A stretch of 64,000 bases of DNA from Paraspadella gotoi (lineage: Eukaryota > Chaetognatha), in contig CM119263.1 of NCBI GenBank assembly GCA_051294375.1, positions 26,204,758 through 26,268,757 of the forward strand, read 5' to 3'. This document shows positions 1 to 10,432 of the stretch, in pieces. Numbering within the stretch: the stretch's first letter is position 1; each line of letters begins with the position of its first letter. The position numbers and the translations under genes are program-made. Below the pieces are notes generated by a model. The model saw only the letters and a program-made list of their open reading frames with translations. It was not told the DNA's origin and did not search any database.

Positions 1-2325
1 TTAGTTTAAAACATATTATATTGATTGCTGAATTATAATTATTTTTTTTTAACATTATTTTTTTATTTAAAAGTAAAAACTAATTTATTAAAATTCAACA
101 GAAACACAAGACACAAACGTTTAAATAGACTCATGAATAAATTATTATGAACTAATTCATATTTTTTTATAATGGACTCATAAATAAAATGTTATGAACT
201 AATTCATAAGAAACTATAAAATATAACGTTCATTAATTTTTTTTTAATAATAAACAGTAACAGTGTAAAAGACTGGAAAACTAAACTATGTATTGAAATT
301 CAATAAAAACAAAAGACACTAACGTTTAAAAGACTGGAAAACAAGTAAAAACTAAACTACATATTGAAATTCAATAAAAACAAAAGACACTAGCGTTTAA
401 AATCATTAATAAAGAAGAAAGAAGAAAGAAGAAAGAAGAAAAAAGAAAAAAAAAAAAAATATATATGAATTTAAAGAAATAAGAAAGGCAAAAATATGTT
501 ACAATTGTTTAGCAATTGGAAATTTTTTTCCAATTTTTTCCAATCGCAGCTGTTGAAAAGATTTATTTTTATTTGTATTACAAATTAAGATATAGCTTCT
601 CATTAAAAAGATATTGTGAGTTCCCATTTTTATATAATTTTTAAAAAAATAATTTTTTGAATTTCCATCTTCAAATATTATATACTGCAATATGTAAATT
701 AGATTAAAGCATTTATCTATTACTAATTTGGATGTTATAATGAGACTTTAATCTCATTTGCATATTGCAGTAAATCATAATGAAGTGGAAATTCAAACAA
801 AAAAATACTTAAATCCAAAATGTAATATGAAAATATCACAGCTATTATTTTCAAGATGAAAAGCCATATCTTACATTTTTAAGTTACTATGAATCGCACC
901 ACTTTTGTAAAACTTTATCATATTCATAATAATTTTTATTTTTAAAAAACGGTTAAGTTACAGCCAAACCTAATAAAAGGTAGTAGTTTTTATATAAAAA
1001 ACAGCGTGACGCGGACGACGACAGAGGACGACGGCCGACCGACGACGACTACGTCACAAAGAAGCAAACCTAAAACATTATAAGCCGAACCGGCTTCGCC
1101 GGTCATGGCTCGATAAAAAGTGAGTTTAAAAATCAGGGACGATTTTCAAATCCATCTTCCAGCTATCGTTGCTGAGGCATATCAATATCGATTCTGATAA
1201 AATTTTCATATATAAATAGTTTGGGTTTTTAATTTAATATTGAAAAAATCTTCATGGGTTTGCAAATGACTAAGTTTTTTTACCGGCGCTTGTAAAATTG
1301 TCACCATGTACATTAAAATAATTACTGATGTTTTCTCTTTCTGATATAGGTTTTATTTTCCTCTTGCTTTTACAATACGCTGCGCAACATTGGTTGCTCT
1401 GCGCCGGTTTAAAGCTTAAAACCACTATTAATTATGTTAATGTTCCCTTGCATTATGTTATATTTGAAAGATATGTTGTTACCTCGCGTAGGGTCATTCT
1501 TTTTTAGTCATTCGAGTTGACCTTACCTGACCTTATCTTTTCACCGTTCTTGTCGCTTTCTTGTGGCTTTCTTTCGGCCGAAAACCTCGTCACTTGTTAT
1601 TCGATCAGAATCATTTTTAAAGAAAAGATCGTTTTTACGGATTCCAAGGACTTATTACAAACATTTATTCGACATTTCATTCATTTGCCATGGATTTATG
1701 TCTACGAAAATATAAATAATTCACGATTTATTCTACATTTTTCAACGTTTTCTTCACGCTTCGAGATTTAGTAAGATACTACGAAATCCTTGCTCCTTGT
1801 CAAAATCTGTTCATCATCGGCCCACACCTCGAACGCGCGACTCGCAGGCATAGAAAATACAAAAAATTTTCTACAATATTAATAAGAAGGCTATTAAGAA
1901 TAGAAATCACTACTATTCTAAGTCGTGAAAACTTGCGCTCAAGCTCGAGTCGATTAGGGCCTTTAACCTTAATTAATAAAAGCAATCATAAGATGATGTA
2001 AAAATTTTTTTTTCTTAAGTTTATACTGTAGTGGCCACTCTGATTGAGTGCCATCTCTGTGAGCTTGTGAAATGTAGTTGGGACACTATGAATAAAATAT
2101 TAAGTAAATTGCTTAATGCAATCTACTGCAGCATCAGATTAAAGATAAATACTTTCTTATATTTTTGCTATGGGAAAAAATCCATTGCTGCATTCTACTA
2201 TTATGTTCTTAGATTCCATTTCTTGACATGTATAAAGAGCCAATACTCTTGGGGTTATTATGCATTAGGCATTATTGTATACAGCTGCAGCAACATTTTA
2301 ATTTTTGACCGAATGATTTTCGGGC
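1..2325. other. AT-rich stretch, no gene recognised
   Basis: The sequence is mostly A/T with homopolymer runs. Short sub-repeats such as the twice-seen 'gaaattcaataaaaacaaaagacact' type phrase occur near 295-390. A short GC-rich, CGACGA-rich patch lies at about 1005-1060, followed by a small hairpin-like 'ccgaaccggcttcgccggt' at about 1085. The open frames here (for example 1517-1771 plus and 1800-1985 minus) have no splice support or family resemblance that I can see. Confidence 0.6.
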
Positions 2326-2342
2326 TTGAAAATATCCACATC

Positions 2343-2556
2343 TAATTCCCTTAAACGACGCTTAGTAGGGCGTTTTAAAGGGGGAGACCCATATGACTTT
2401 CACCAAAATATTCAATGGCATAGGGTAAACCGTCTTACTGAGGCTGTGGCTCAATCTTCAGCTGTGATTCTTTTGGGTGCTGTGGCAGGAGGGGTTTTTG
2501 TAGCAGTGCTTGTGCGGCATTGCATTAATAGTTTAGAACAAGGTATGGTGGACTAA
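2343..2556 (+). CDS. Possible terminal exon with one hydrophobic segment
   Basis: An open frame reads ...RFKGGDPYDFHQNIQWHRVN, then a hydrophobic stretch of about 18 residues (SAVILLGAVAGGVFVAVL), then a short tail and a stop. Its composition differs from the surrounding AT-rich DNA and it reads like real coding sequence. The order of a short 'xLxE' segment and then a glycine-rich hydrophobic helix is weakly reminiscent of OPA3-type proteins, but I do not claim that identity. The last residues run into a SINE-like repeat whose first bases ('atggtggactaaaatccacca') recur at about 28259, so the stop codon is supplied by the repeat. It could be a terminal exon, a truncated gene or a pseudogene. 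No upstream exon was identified. Confidence 0.25.
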
Positions 2557-2778
2557 AATCCACCAACCGTTATCAAGCGGCCATTTGGTGCCGGAGGCAC
2601 GTCATTCGCCTTCCAAACCCAAGGTCTGGGGTTTTATCCCGGTGGTTCGTCTGGCAGTTAAGAGGGACGGGGCGCTTAGCCTGTAATCGGTGGTTAGCAG
2701 CCTGATCCGAAGCTCAGGGACTGCTTATATTGAACGGTTCTATCACTAACACATTAATAATTACTGTCTCTTCAAAGG
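2545..2778 (+). repeat. SINE-like repeat, family B copy 1
   Basis: This segment shares both ends with 28110-28282 (opposite strand). The common start is 'actaaaatccacca' and the common end is 'ctcaggga-tactt/gctt-atattgaacggttct-tcactaacaca'. A partial copy of the 3' end lies at 15373-15437, and a related middle part lies at 19075-19225. The phrase 'ggtctggggttttatcccgg' resembles a degenerate RNA polymerase III B box, which suggests a tRNA-derived SINE. Interior sequences diverge strongly between copies. Confidence 0.6.
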
Positions 2779-2994
2779 TTTGGTTAAGTATCTTCAATTA
2801 AATTTTTTTCTTTAAATGCAGTCGATGTGTCACAAAATAAAAAAAAGATGAAGTGATACGGATTTTCTTAGTTTTGAATCACTATCCTAAAGGAAAGTTT
2901 GATTTGGAGTGTGACAACGATTGGTTTTTATTAATATCAAATCAAACTTTCCTTTACTTACTTCAAACAACGAAAAAGAAAGGATTGATATCAC

Positions 2995-3380
2995 AAAGAA
3001 TCATTATCCTGTACATTTAAAAAAAATTCAGATAGCTTATGAAAAGTTATCTACACAAAGTATAATACTTTTTTCAATATTTTTATAATAAGTGGGCCAA
3101 AATTGGAAAAACCCTTAAAAAATCATTATCATTTTAGCAGTATTTGCTAATTTTCAGTAATAAAACATCAAAATTTTAAAAAGTTGTAATTACATTTTTT
3201 ACTTAATTTTTTGAGCAATTAAAAAACTTAAAATATCTAAAAAAAATTTTTGACATTATATAGCAATATAATAATTTTAATTAACGAAATACTCATGGTT
3301 CGGAACATTTTTGCAAAAAAATATTTTAACACAATAACTAATATGTACCAATAATGGATTTGTTCCCATTAAAATTTGAA
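2995..3380 (+). repeat. AT-rich dispersed repeat, family G fragment
   Basis: Phrases such as 'aaaaaatcattatcattt', 'aaaacatcaaaattttaaaaag' and 'gacattatatagcaatataataat' recur in the same order at about 10690-11050 and 14690-15090. The longer copies contain inverted segments, so this is probably a fragment of a foldback-type non-autonomous element. Confidence 0.5.
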
Positions 3381-3792
3381 TTTGGTTGGCTACCGCTAAC
3401 AATAGGACTCAAAAAAAAATTTCATGACTTGTGATTGTTTACCACGTTAATGAAAATTGTATTCAAATTGGTTACTGAGCAATTAAACTTCTTTTAAGGT
3501 CGGTGACCGTGGATCTCCTTGTAAGTTATTGTAAGTAATTGTAAGTAATTTATTAATGCTTATTCAATATTCATTCTCTCTCTCTCTCTAAAGCCGCGAG
3601 TAATTAATATTGTCTATTGTCTCTTTCTTGCGCGCCGTCTCCTTTTTCTCTCTATTTCTCTTTCTCCCTCAATCCTGTCCAGTGTCCAGAGCCGGCAAGA
3701 AGGGGAGAAAACGTCGCTTCAGGCGACAGAAGAGAGAAAAAAAGGAAAGAAAAGAAGAAAAAAACAAGTTTGAGCAAACAATGTCGGATCTG

Positions 3793-4730
3793 CCCACGAT
3801 CATTAGCGGTAATTAATTAATTAATTATTTAATACAAACTATATAAACTAAATTAATAGTTTAATTAATAAATTCATGGTGTCATCCTTTCTTTCGTTGT
3901 TTTGGAGAGATTACCAAAGTTTTTAATTTTGTACAACAATTTTATTTAATAAGATGCAGACATGTTTCGGCTCACAAAATTTGAGCCTTCTTCAAATAAA
4001 ATCGTTGTACAAAATTACAAACTTTGCTAATTAATAAATTAAATAATTTGATCTGAAATGTTTGTTTTTAGGTCTTTTCGTCACTGATTCCGACAAAAAC
4101 GACGACGATGATGGCGATAACGACAATAAAGCCGATAAAGTTTGACTTGATTGATTGATTAATTGATTAATTAATTAAATAAAGAGATTGAGTAATGACC
4201 GATTAATTAATTATTTATTAATTTATTAATTAACTGATTAATTATTTGATGAATAAATACATCTTGCATTTATATTTAATATAAAAAGAAAAAAGCATAA
4301 TCGATTAGTGAAACAGATTTTTTCCCATTTAAATTCATTTCCACTCAGTCTATTCCATTGAAACTTTATTTCCAGCTTAATCACACATTCCTACCCACAT
4401 ACAAATTTCAAGTTAATTGCCCCCGTCCATATGTGAAATATATTTTTCTGTTTTTTCTATTTAAACTCATTTCCACTCGCACAATTCCATCGAAACTTTA
4501 TATCCACTCAATCACACACTTCCCTACCCACACACAAAAATTCATTCCAATCCAATCACGAGTAATTGGAGTTTTTTTCTAAGATGGGACGGACGGATAG
4601 ACGGACGGACATCGTTTGCATAATTTATCATAATTCGATATTCTGACATGATATAATGTGGTTGCCTGACAATATTGAGGGGGCAGAAAGACGGACCGAC
4701 AAAAGTGAATTATAGAGTCGGGATCTGCTG
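3793..4730 (+). mobile_element. TIR element, family E, long copy (about 0.94 kb)
   Basis: One end reads 'caatgtcggatctgcccacg' and the other 'gagtcgggatctgctg', in inverted relation to the ends of the copy at about 57168-58078. The two copies match in the same order over most of their length: an exon-like block at 4071-4145, a TGAT/TTAA-rich tract, two 'cccacacacaaa...ttccatcgaaactt' blocks, a CGGACGGA/TCCGTCCGTC-rich tract and the far end. Shorter or partial copies are at 9775-9912, 11757-11820 (one end only), 28690-29985 (interrupted) and 39832-40356. No transposase is visible, so it is likely non-autonomous. A hammerhead-like palindrome (3931-4010) is nested in it. Confidence 0.65.
3931..4010 (-). 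ncRNA. Hammerhead-like palindrome with short inverted flanks
   Basis: On the minus strand the core reads ttGAAGAAGGCTC-loop-GAGCCGAAACATGTC: a GGCTC/GAGCC stem followed by GAAAC. It is flanked by inverted 17-base arms, 'gtacaacaattttattt' and 'aaataaaatcgttgtac'. It belongs to a group of seven such palindromes in the window. The resemblance to the hammerhead core (CUGANGA, stem II, GAAA) is visible, but the first C/U of the core is altered here and stems I and III are not defined. Confidence 0.4.
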
Positions 4731-4883
4731 AAAGAAATAAGAAGAAAGAAGAAGAAAAAAAAAGAAGGGAAGAAAAAGAGGGGGAAAAATGAAGACAATG
4801 AATTTGATATAATTTTTTCATAACAAGAACGGTAATTCAAATGTGTTGCGCCGCTGAGACTGCCTTATCACGTGTATTTCTTG

Positions 4884-5056
4884 TGACATGATATAACATG
4901 ACATGACATGACATGACGAAGTGACATGACTACCATAACTTTCTTTGCCCGTGTATTTATGACAAGCACTGCATCGGAATTTTGTCATAAATACACGGAC
5001 TAAGAAAGTTATTGCAGTCATAAAGTCATGTCATGTCACGTCATGTCATGTCATGA
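4884..5056. mobile_element. Foldback (long inverted repeat) element
   Basis: Two arms of about 75 bases are imperfect inverted complements. The left arm ends in 'cccgtgtatttatgacaa' and the right arm begins 'ttgtcataaatacacgg'; both carry 'ataactttctt'/'aagaaagttat' and terminate in repeated CATGA/TCATG pentamers. The short spacer is 'gcactgcatcggaatt'. No coding capacity is present. Related ends with 'gtcatgtcatgtc' next to 'gcgcaacacattggaat' occur at about 57070-57160 and 42595-42670. Confidence 0.75.
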
Positions 5057-5159
5057 GAAATACACTGTACAGCCTGTAATGGTTAAAATTTAGAGCCTTA
5101 TTTTTTCTATTGAGGAGGTTTAACTAATTCAGACCCCCCGTTCAGTCTATAAAACAGGC

Positions 5160-5212
5160 ACAATGATTGTGATATAATAATATAATAATAATAATATAAT
5201 AATATAATAACC
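5160..5212. repeat. (ATAAT)n/(ATA)n microsatellite
   Basis: A run of AATAT/ATA units precedes the retroelement coding fragment and probably marks where the retroelement is truncated on its 5' side. Confidence 0.7.
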
Positions 5213-5444
5213 TCCTGAACCACCGCGGGCACGCCCACGAGGTCGCCCGCGTCGCGCTTCAGTAGCGGCTCCAACCGTCGTCAACGATGAAGTCGCACCG
5301 CCTCCGGAAACGGAAGCGGCGCCTCTCGCGTCTTCCATGACGCCCCAAGTTGCTCGTCGACAATCATCATCCATTCCCGATCTGTTTAACGTCCTTCCGA
5401 CAATGCTTCAACCGCCGGAAGAAGACGACGAAAACGACGACGCA
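5213..5444 (+). pseudogene. LTR retroelement polyprotein, C-terminal fragment
   Basis: An open plus-strand frame begins just after the microsatellite and ends in a stop at 5442-5444. The visible protein is a proline- and arginine-rich segment, then ...SSSIPDLFNVLPTMLQPP, then an acidic tail (EEDDENDDAAQ). It lies directly upstream of a purine-rich tract and an LTR, which is the expected position for the end of a pol or gag-pol frame. No protease, reverse transcriptase or integrase motifs survive in the window, so the copy is heavily 5'-truncated. The assignment rests on context, not on a recognised domain. Confidence 0.4.
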
Positions 5445-5500
5445 GCTCAATAACTTCTCTCAAGCCTTCTCCCCACCCGGTCAAAGGCTTGGTGGGGGGA

Positions 5501-5713
5501 TGTGTGGACGAACATATAGAACATGCAACCTCGGTCAAACCACTTGACCTTAACAACCTGACCCCGCTCGTTTCCCCCAGTTTATTTGTGGTCAAAACTT
5601 TGACCTTTGTAAATACCATTGTAATAGACTTAGCATCTGAGCATTTTGACTGTTATTGTTTATAACCTTGTTGAAGAATAAATCATTCTTGATCTGAAAC
5701 TTGTGTCGTCCAT
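5501..5713 (+). mobile_element. LTR, probably the 3' LTR of a truncated Ty3/gypsy-type element
   Basis: The segment starts TGTGGACG and ends CGTCCA, giving TG...CA termini with an inverted TGGACG/CGTCCA pair. It is preceded by a purine-rich tract (ggtggggggatg) that fits a polypurine tract. It contains an AATAAA at about 5680. The flanks 5080-5172 and 5733-5828 are themselves similar to each other (both contain 'aggcacaatgattgtgat'), so the element sits between two copies of another repeat. Confidence 0.55.
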
Positions 5714-6090
5714 AGTATCTCTATTACCGCTCATGGTTAAAAATAAGCGCTAAATCTCATCTAGTCAGAAGGTTTAACAAATTTACATCCCTCGCTCAGA
5801 CTAGAGGAGAGGCACAATGATTGTGATTTAAAAAAAAGTTTCAGTAAAACATCAATGCCTGGAGGCAGAAGTTTGAGCACTGGAGAAATTTCCAGGCAAA
5901 AAGTCGGTAAACTAAAAACTAAAATTATGGAGAGCGGTGGGGAGGGGGGCGTCCGGGGGGCCATTGGAGGGGCCCCCCATTACTCTCGCCGCCGCTGATC
6001 CTGTCCCTTTCTTTTACTTTCTTTCTTTCTCTCAAATCCTTCAATTTGTATTTCACTCGGTCATCACAAATCGAATCTGCTTCTGCTTAC

Positions 6091-9000
6091 CTATAAAATC
6101 TAAGCCACATGGACATTTGCTAAAATTGAAAACGCTTTCCATTTTTTTTACATCGAGTTTCCCTTGAATTTGGACCCAATGCGCCACTAGCGACGCGGAA
6201 GAGGGTGTTTCGGTATCGAATAGAGGTTTCGTCAAAAGTCCTATGCTGCAGAACCTTCCTGAAAACCAAAATTACATATTTTTAAAGCATTTAAAATAAG
6301 AATTTTTACGATTAACTGCAAAAACTTGTTAGAGGGTGCATGTTGTGGATATGTTTTTGCCAAAATTTTAATTTTCTTTTAATATGAATAAATTATTAGA
6401 TACATAGATTCAGGTATTTCTAGTATTTCTTGTTAAATAATTTTAAGTTTGTTTAATCTATTATAACCGATGATAACAATTTCAGTAATGCTAACACTAA
6501 TTTTCTCTATCCCTTACCCCAATCGAAAAAAGCAAGATACAATACGTACAAATGTACTTCAGATTAAGTAGAATATTCACGTCACCTGTGCATTCATTGA
6601 GAACGATGTTTGTCCTTGGAATGTTAAATGTATTTCTTTTTCTTTCCAAAACGTAACTATAAATATATTTGAAAACTGATTTTCAGAAAAGAAAAAAAAA
6701 GTTTTAATATTTTAAACTGTACAAAAATTCACAATTATACAGTGAACAAATATTTTAAATTTCATAGCCTCGATTTGACAAGATCTTACCCTGAATTTAT
6801 ATTTGTGTCTGGAACATCTAGATAAAGGAAAGAGCTCTGACTGTGGGATCCATTAGATGCAAGTATCATTTCGAAGGAGACGCACTGTGACAATGGACAA
6901 ATCATTTTTTTTTTTTCGTTTTAAAATTAACCATGAGTACTAAACGAAATAATAATTTTGCTAAAAATTCTGTTAAAATTTATTTATAGTTCTTTTCTAT
7001 CTAATATTGTTTTTACTTTGCTATCTTTATGAGGTGAGTATATTGTAACAAATATTCTAGGAAAACAACGAAATTTTCGAATGGTAACAACAAATGATTT
7101 TATTGTTTCGACCAAAACTGGTTCTCAACAGACAAGAGGTATTAGAGGCAATTTACATCAAAGCCCTCGAGCCCTCTTTGAACCGTCATGGAGGACGATT
7201 CGAACTCCTTCCAAGATACGATTCGCTTATTAAAGATGTGGTAGAGCACCCACCACCGCCTCAGCCCCACAGTGATTCCCCCTGTCCCCACTCAAAGGGT
7301 CAGGCGGAGGCCTTTCAGCAGGCAATGGGCGTCGCCCTCGATCGCAACAACTTGGTGCGACTCTTCTCGCGCCCAGCGTCGCCCAAAACGATGGCTGCAG
7401 GAGGAGGGAGAGGAGTCTGTATTCCCTGTCACTAAACAGGTCGGAACAGGCAATCGCCCGCATCACCGGCAGGTGAGAGGAGGGCCCTCGGCAGGCTTAT
7501 CTGGTCATAGAGATATTCGAGTATATAGAGTATATATATATAGAGTATAATTCGAGTGGCACTGGGCAGTGGGCATCTTCCCAAGTGGTTCCTTTCTAAC
7601 TCCACCACAATATCCTCTCAGCCCATGACAAGCCCATGGCCCGACCACATCGTTAACGTCTTGCATTTGCCCGGCCGGGGGGGGCAGCTCATTTTCACTT
7701 ACTTATCTTATCTATGCCTCATCACTTATTCTTCCATTTCAATTTCCCTATTAATTTTAATTTTAATTTTGACTTTACTTTCACTGACATCAGCTAAACA
7801 TTAAATTAAATTCAACTATGTTATCTTTAGTTTTTCAATATTTATCATTGTTGTACATTGCCAAAATGTAATGATTTCTCTCTCTCTCTCTCTCTTTTTT
7901 TCACCATTTCAAATTTATTCTCTCTCTTTTCCTGTCCTTACCTTCACCTCTCCTCACATCTGACCACTATCCTTTTCTCAAATCTTTGTTGGAAACTCTC
8001 TTTCTCTCTCTCTCTCTCTGTCTCGCTCTCACAAACTTATTGAAAAATTTGAAGACTTATTGATTCAAATCCTGATGAAGACTCGAATCTTAAGAGTCAT
8101 GTCCGATTTTAAAAACAATAAAATCATTTGTTGTTACCATTAGAAAATTTCGTTCTTTTTCTAATACTACACAAACAACAAAAAGAAAGTTTTAACACAA
8201 TGTCAACAAATATTCTTTAAACATCACCTTATCAGGATTTTGTCTATTAGAGTCACTGGGTGACACCAAGTTCTCCCAGCTGAACACAAAGGCATTCTGC
8301 ACTTTAAATTTGTTGCCAAATCTCTCGTCTAGATTCGGTTGAATTTGTGAAATTGTATTCGCATTGAAAGTAAATATCTTGAGTTGTGACTTCTGACCAT
8401 TGCAAGTAGCGACAGCTTTTGATTTATCACAATCCAAAAAAAACGGCGCGACAAGTTGGGCCCTTTTCGGCACATTTTTTATTTTAACTGCCGAGTCAAT
8501 ATTAGGATTCTGAGGAGGAAGGGTTGCTTTAATTTACTTAAAAATGTCACCTGTACATCGGATGTTGTTTGGTTTTTGTTAATTCTAAATACCATTATGT
8601 ATTTATATTTAACAAAAACATTGCTCTAAAACGATTTGGGGCTTATAATTTTTAAATTTAAGAAATTTTATTCTACTTACATCAAACGTAATGAAACCAT
8701 TGCAATTCATTTCAATACTTTTCACAAGTTCGTCGAACACAGGGACTCTGCCAACGGTATCCAAGAAACCCTGATTAAAAGAGAATCAGAATATATTTCT
8801 CGAACTATAAAAAAGTTTAATCAAAAATCAAAAATCAAAAAGTAGTAAAAAATATCTGATATTATGGCAACGGGAGGATAGCCTGTGATACCCGGGGCGC
8901 GGGGTATCTCACTAACTGGCGTAGGGGCTTCGGACCCTCAGTGACCGCCTCCTGTCACTGGCATGTTTATACCGGCACCGTCACATTTAAGCCAGAACCG

Positions 9001-10374
9001 GGATACCGGGGATTGAACCCGGGACGCACGGATGGAATGAGATGATTTAGCCTGCTCAGCCATTGAGACGAGGCTGAGGACGGACAGCAGTGAGGCAGCT
9101 TTAAGTCTTGCTGCCACAGGATCCCCCCACCAGACTTCTCCACAGGAGCCTCAATCCTGAGGAGATGTCTGAGAGAAGGTTTTGATCTCATTGCCATAGT
9201 GAGAGCAAGCGGCCGAGCGAGCGAGTCTGGAGCGTTACCAGAGAAGTAGGGCATAGGCGTGATATGCATACCCTAACCGACGTAAGCGTGGGCGCACGGT
9301 CGCAGCGGTTGCGTGTTCGATAGTAGGGCTCACCACTTATGGCAACGGGAGGATAGCCTGTGATACCCGGGGCGCGGGGTATCTCACCAACTGGCGTAGG
9401 GGCTTCGGACCCTCAGTGACCGCCTCCTGTCACTGGCATGTTTATACCGGCACCGTCACATTTAAGCCAGAACCGGGATACCGGGGATTGAACCCGGGAC
9501 GCACGGATGGAATGAGATGATTTAGCCTGCTCAGCCATGAGCAGTGAGGCAGCTTTAAGTCTTGCTGCCACAATATATAATTTTTAAACGATTAACTCAT
9601 GCTAAAACAGAGTGACATTTTCAGACAGACAGGGACGAACATTTTTTTTCATAATCTATCATAATTTAAGGTTTTGAGATGTTTCAAGACTCAAGAGATT
9701 TATCGATAAGATTGTAGGGATAGACCGACTGTACTTCATCCTTCGATTTTCTTCCTCTCTTCTTTCTATTCTATTAGTCGGGTCTGCTTATCGCTGATTC
9801 CGACTCTATAATTCACTTTGTCGGTCTGTCGGTCCTACCCAAAAATCTTGTCGTAAGACACTTAGAAATCAGAACATCGAATTATGATAAATTATGCATT
9901 TGTTTGTGCATAAGAAGAGAGAGAGAGAGAGAGAGAGAGAGACTTTTAGTTCTCTCAAAAAAATTCCTTTTCTCTTTCTATTACTAAATCGATTTTCAAT
10001 ACAACTTTTTGAATTAGTTCATTGGGTTGTTGCACTGAAGCTTTTAACTATTTAATAATATATAACAAATAACAAATTTTTTTTTGAAAAATTTTTTTTT
10101 TTAAGAACGGATTCCTATATAGCTTAAAAAAAGCCTTTCATTTGTTCATAACCAAGGGGGGCCAGCTCATTTTTGAGCTCTTTCCTATTACTTGAAATTT
10201 CCCTTTTCCTAATTACTTAGCTATCCCTCACTAACAATAAATATTTCACATTTCTGAACTTCTATTTCATTTCACTAATTTATTACTGTAGCTAATTGTT
10301 GATATTATTCATTATTAAAGTTTACCAAATTTTAACATTGTTGTACATTTCATAATGTAATATATTTTCAGGCA

Positions 10375-10432
<58 letters not shown>

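Larger units (their letters stand above)
7068..8160 (+). mobile_element. Penelope-like element remnant bounded by inverted repeats
   Basis: About 42 bases at 7068-7110 ('aacgaaattttcgaatggtaac...') recur inverted at 8112-8156 ('...gttaccattagaaaatttcgtt'). Inside are the C-terminal end of a Penelope-type frame (7094-7435), a CT-rich 3' untranslated region and a hammerhead-like motif next to the right end. The 7680-8130 part recurs at 10150-10660, and a piece of it ('atcattgttgtacat') recurs inverted at about 11135-11155. Penelope-like elements are known to carry terminal repeats and hammerhead motifs, which fits this layout. Confidence 0.6.

Noticed and set aside
5386-5619. Minus-strand 77-codon frame
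   Set aside because: Opposite strand of the retroelement fragment and LTR.
9280-9330. Possible tRNA gene
   Set aside because: Only a B-box-like phrase is present; no cloverleaf can be formed, and it lies next to SINEs.
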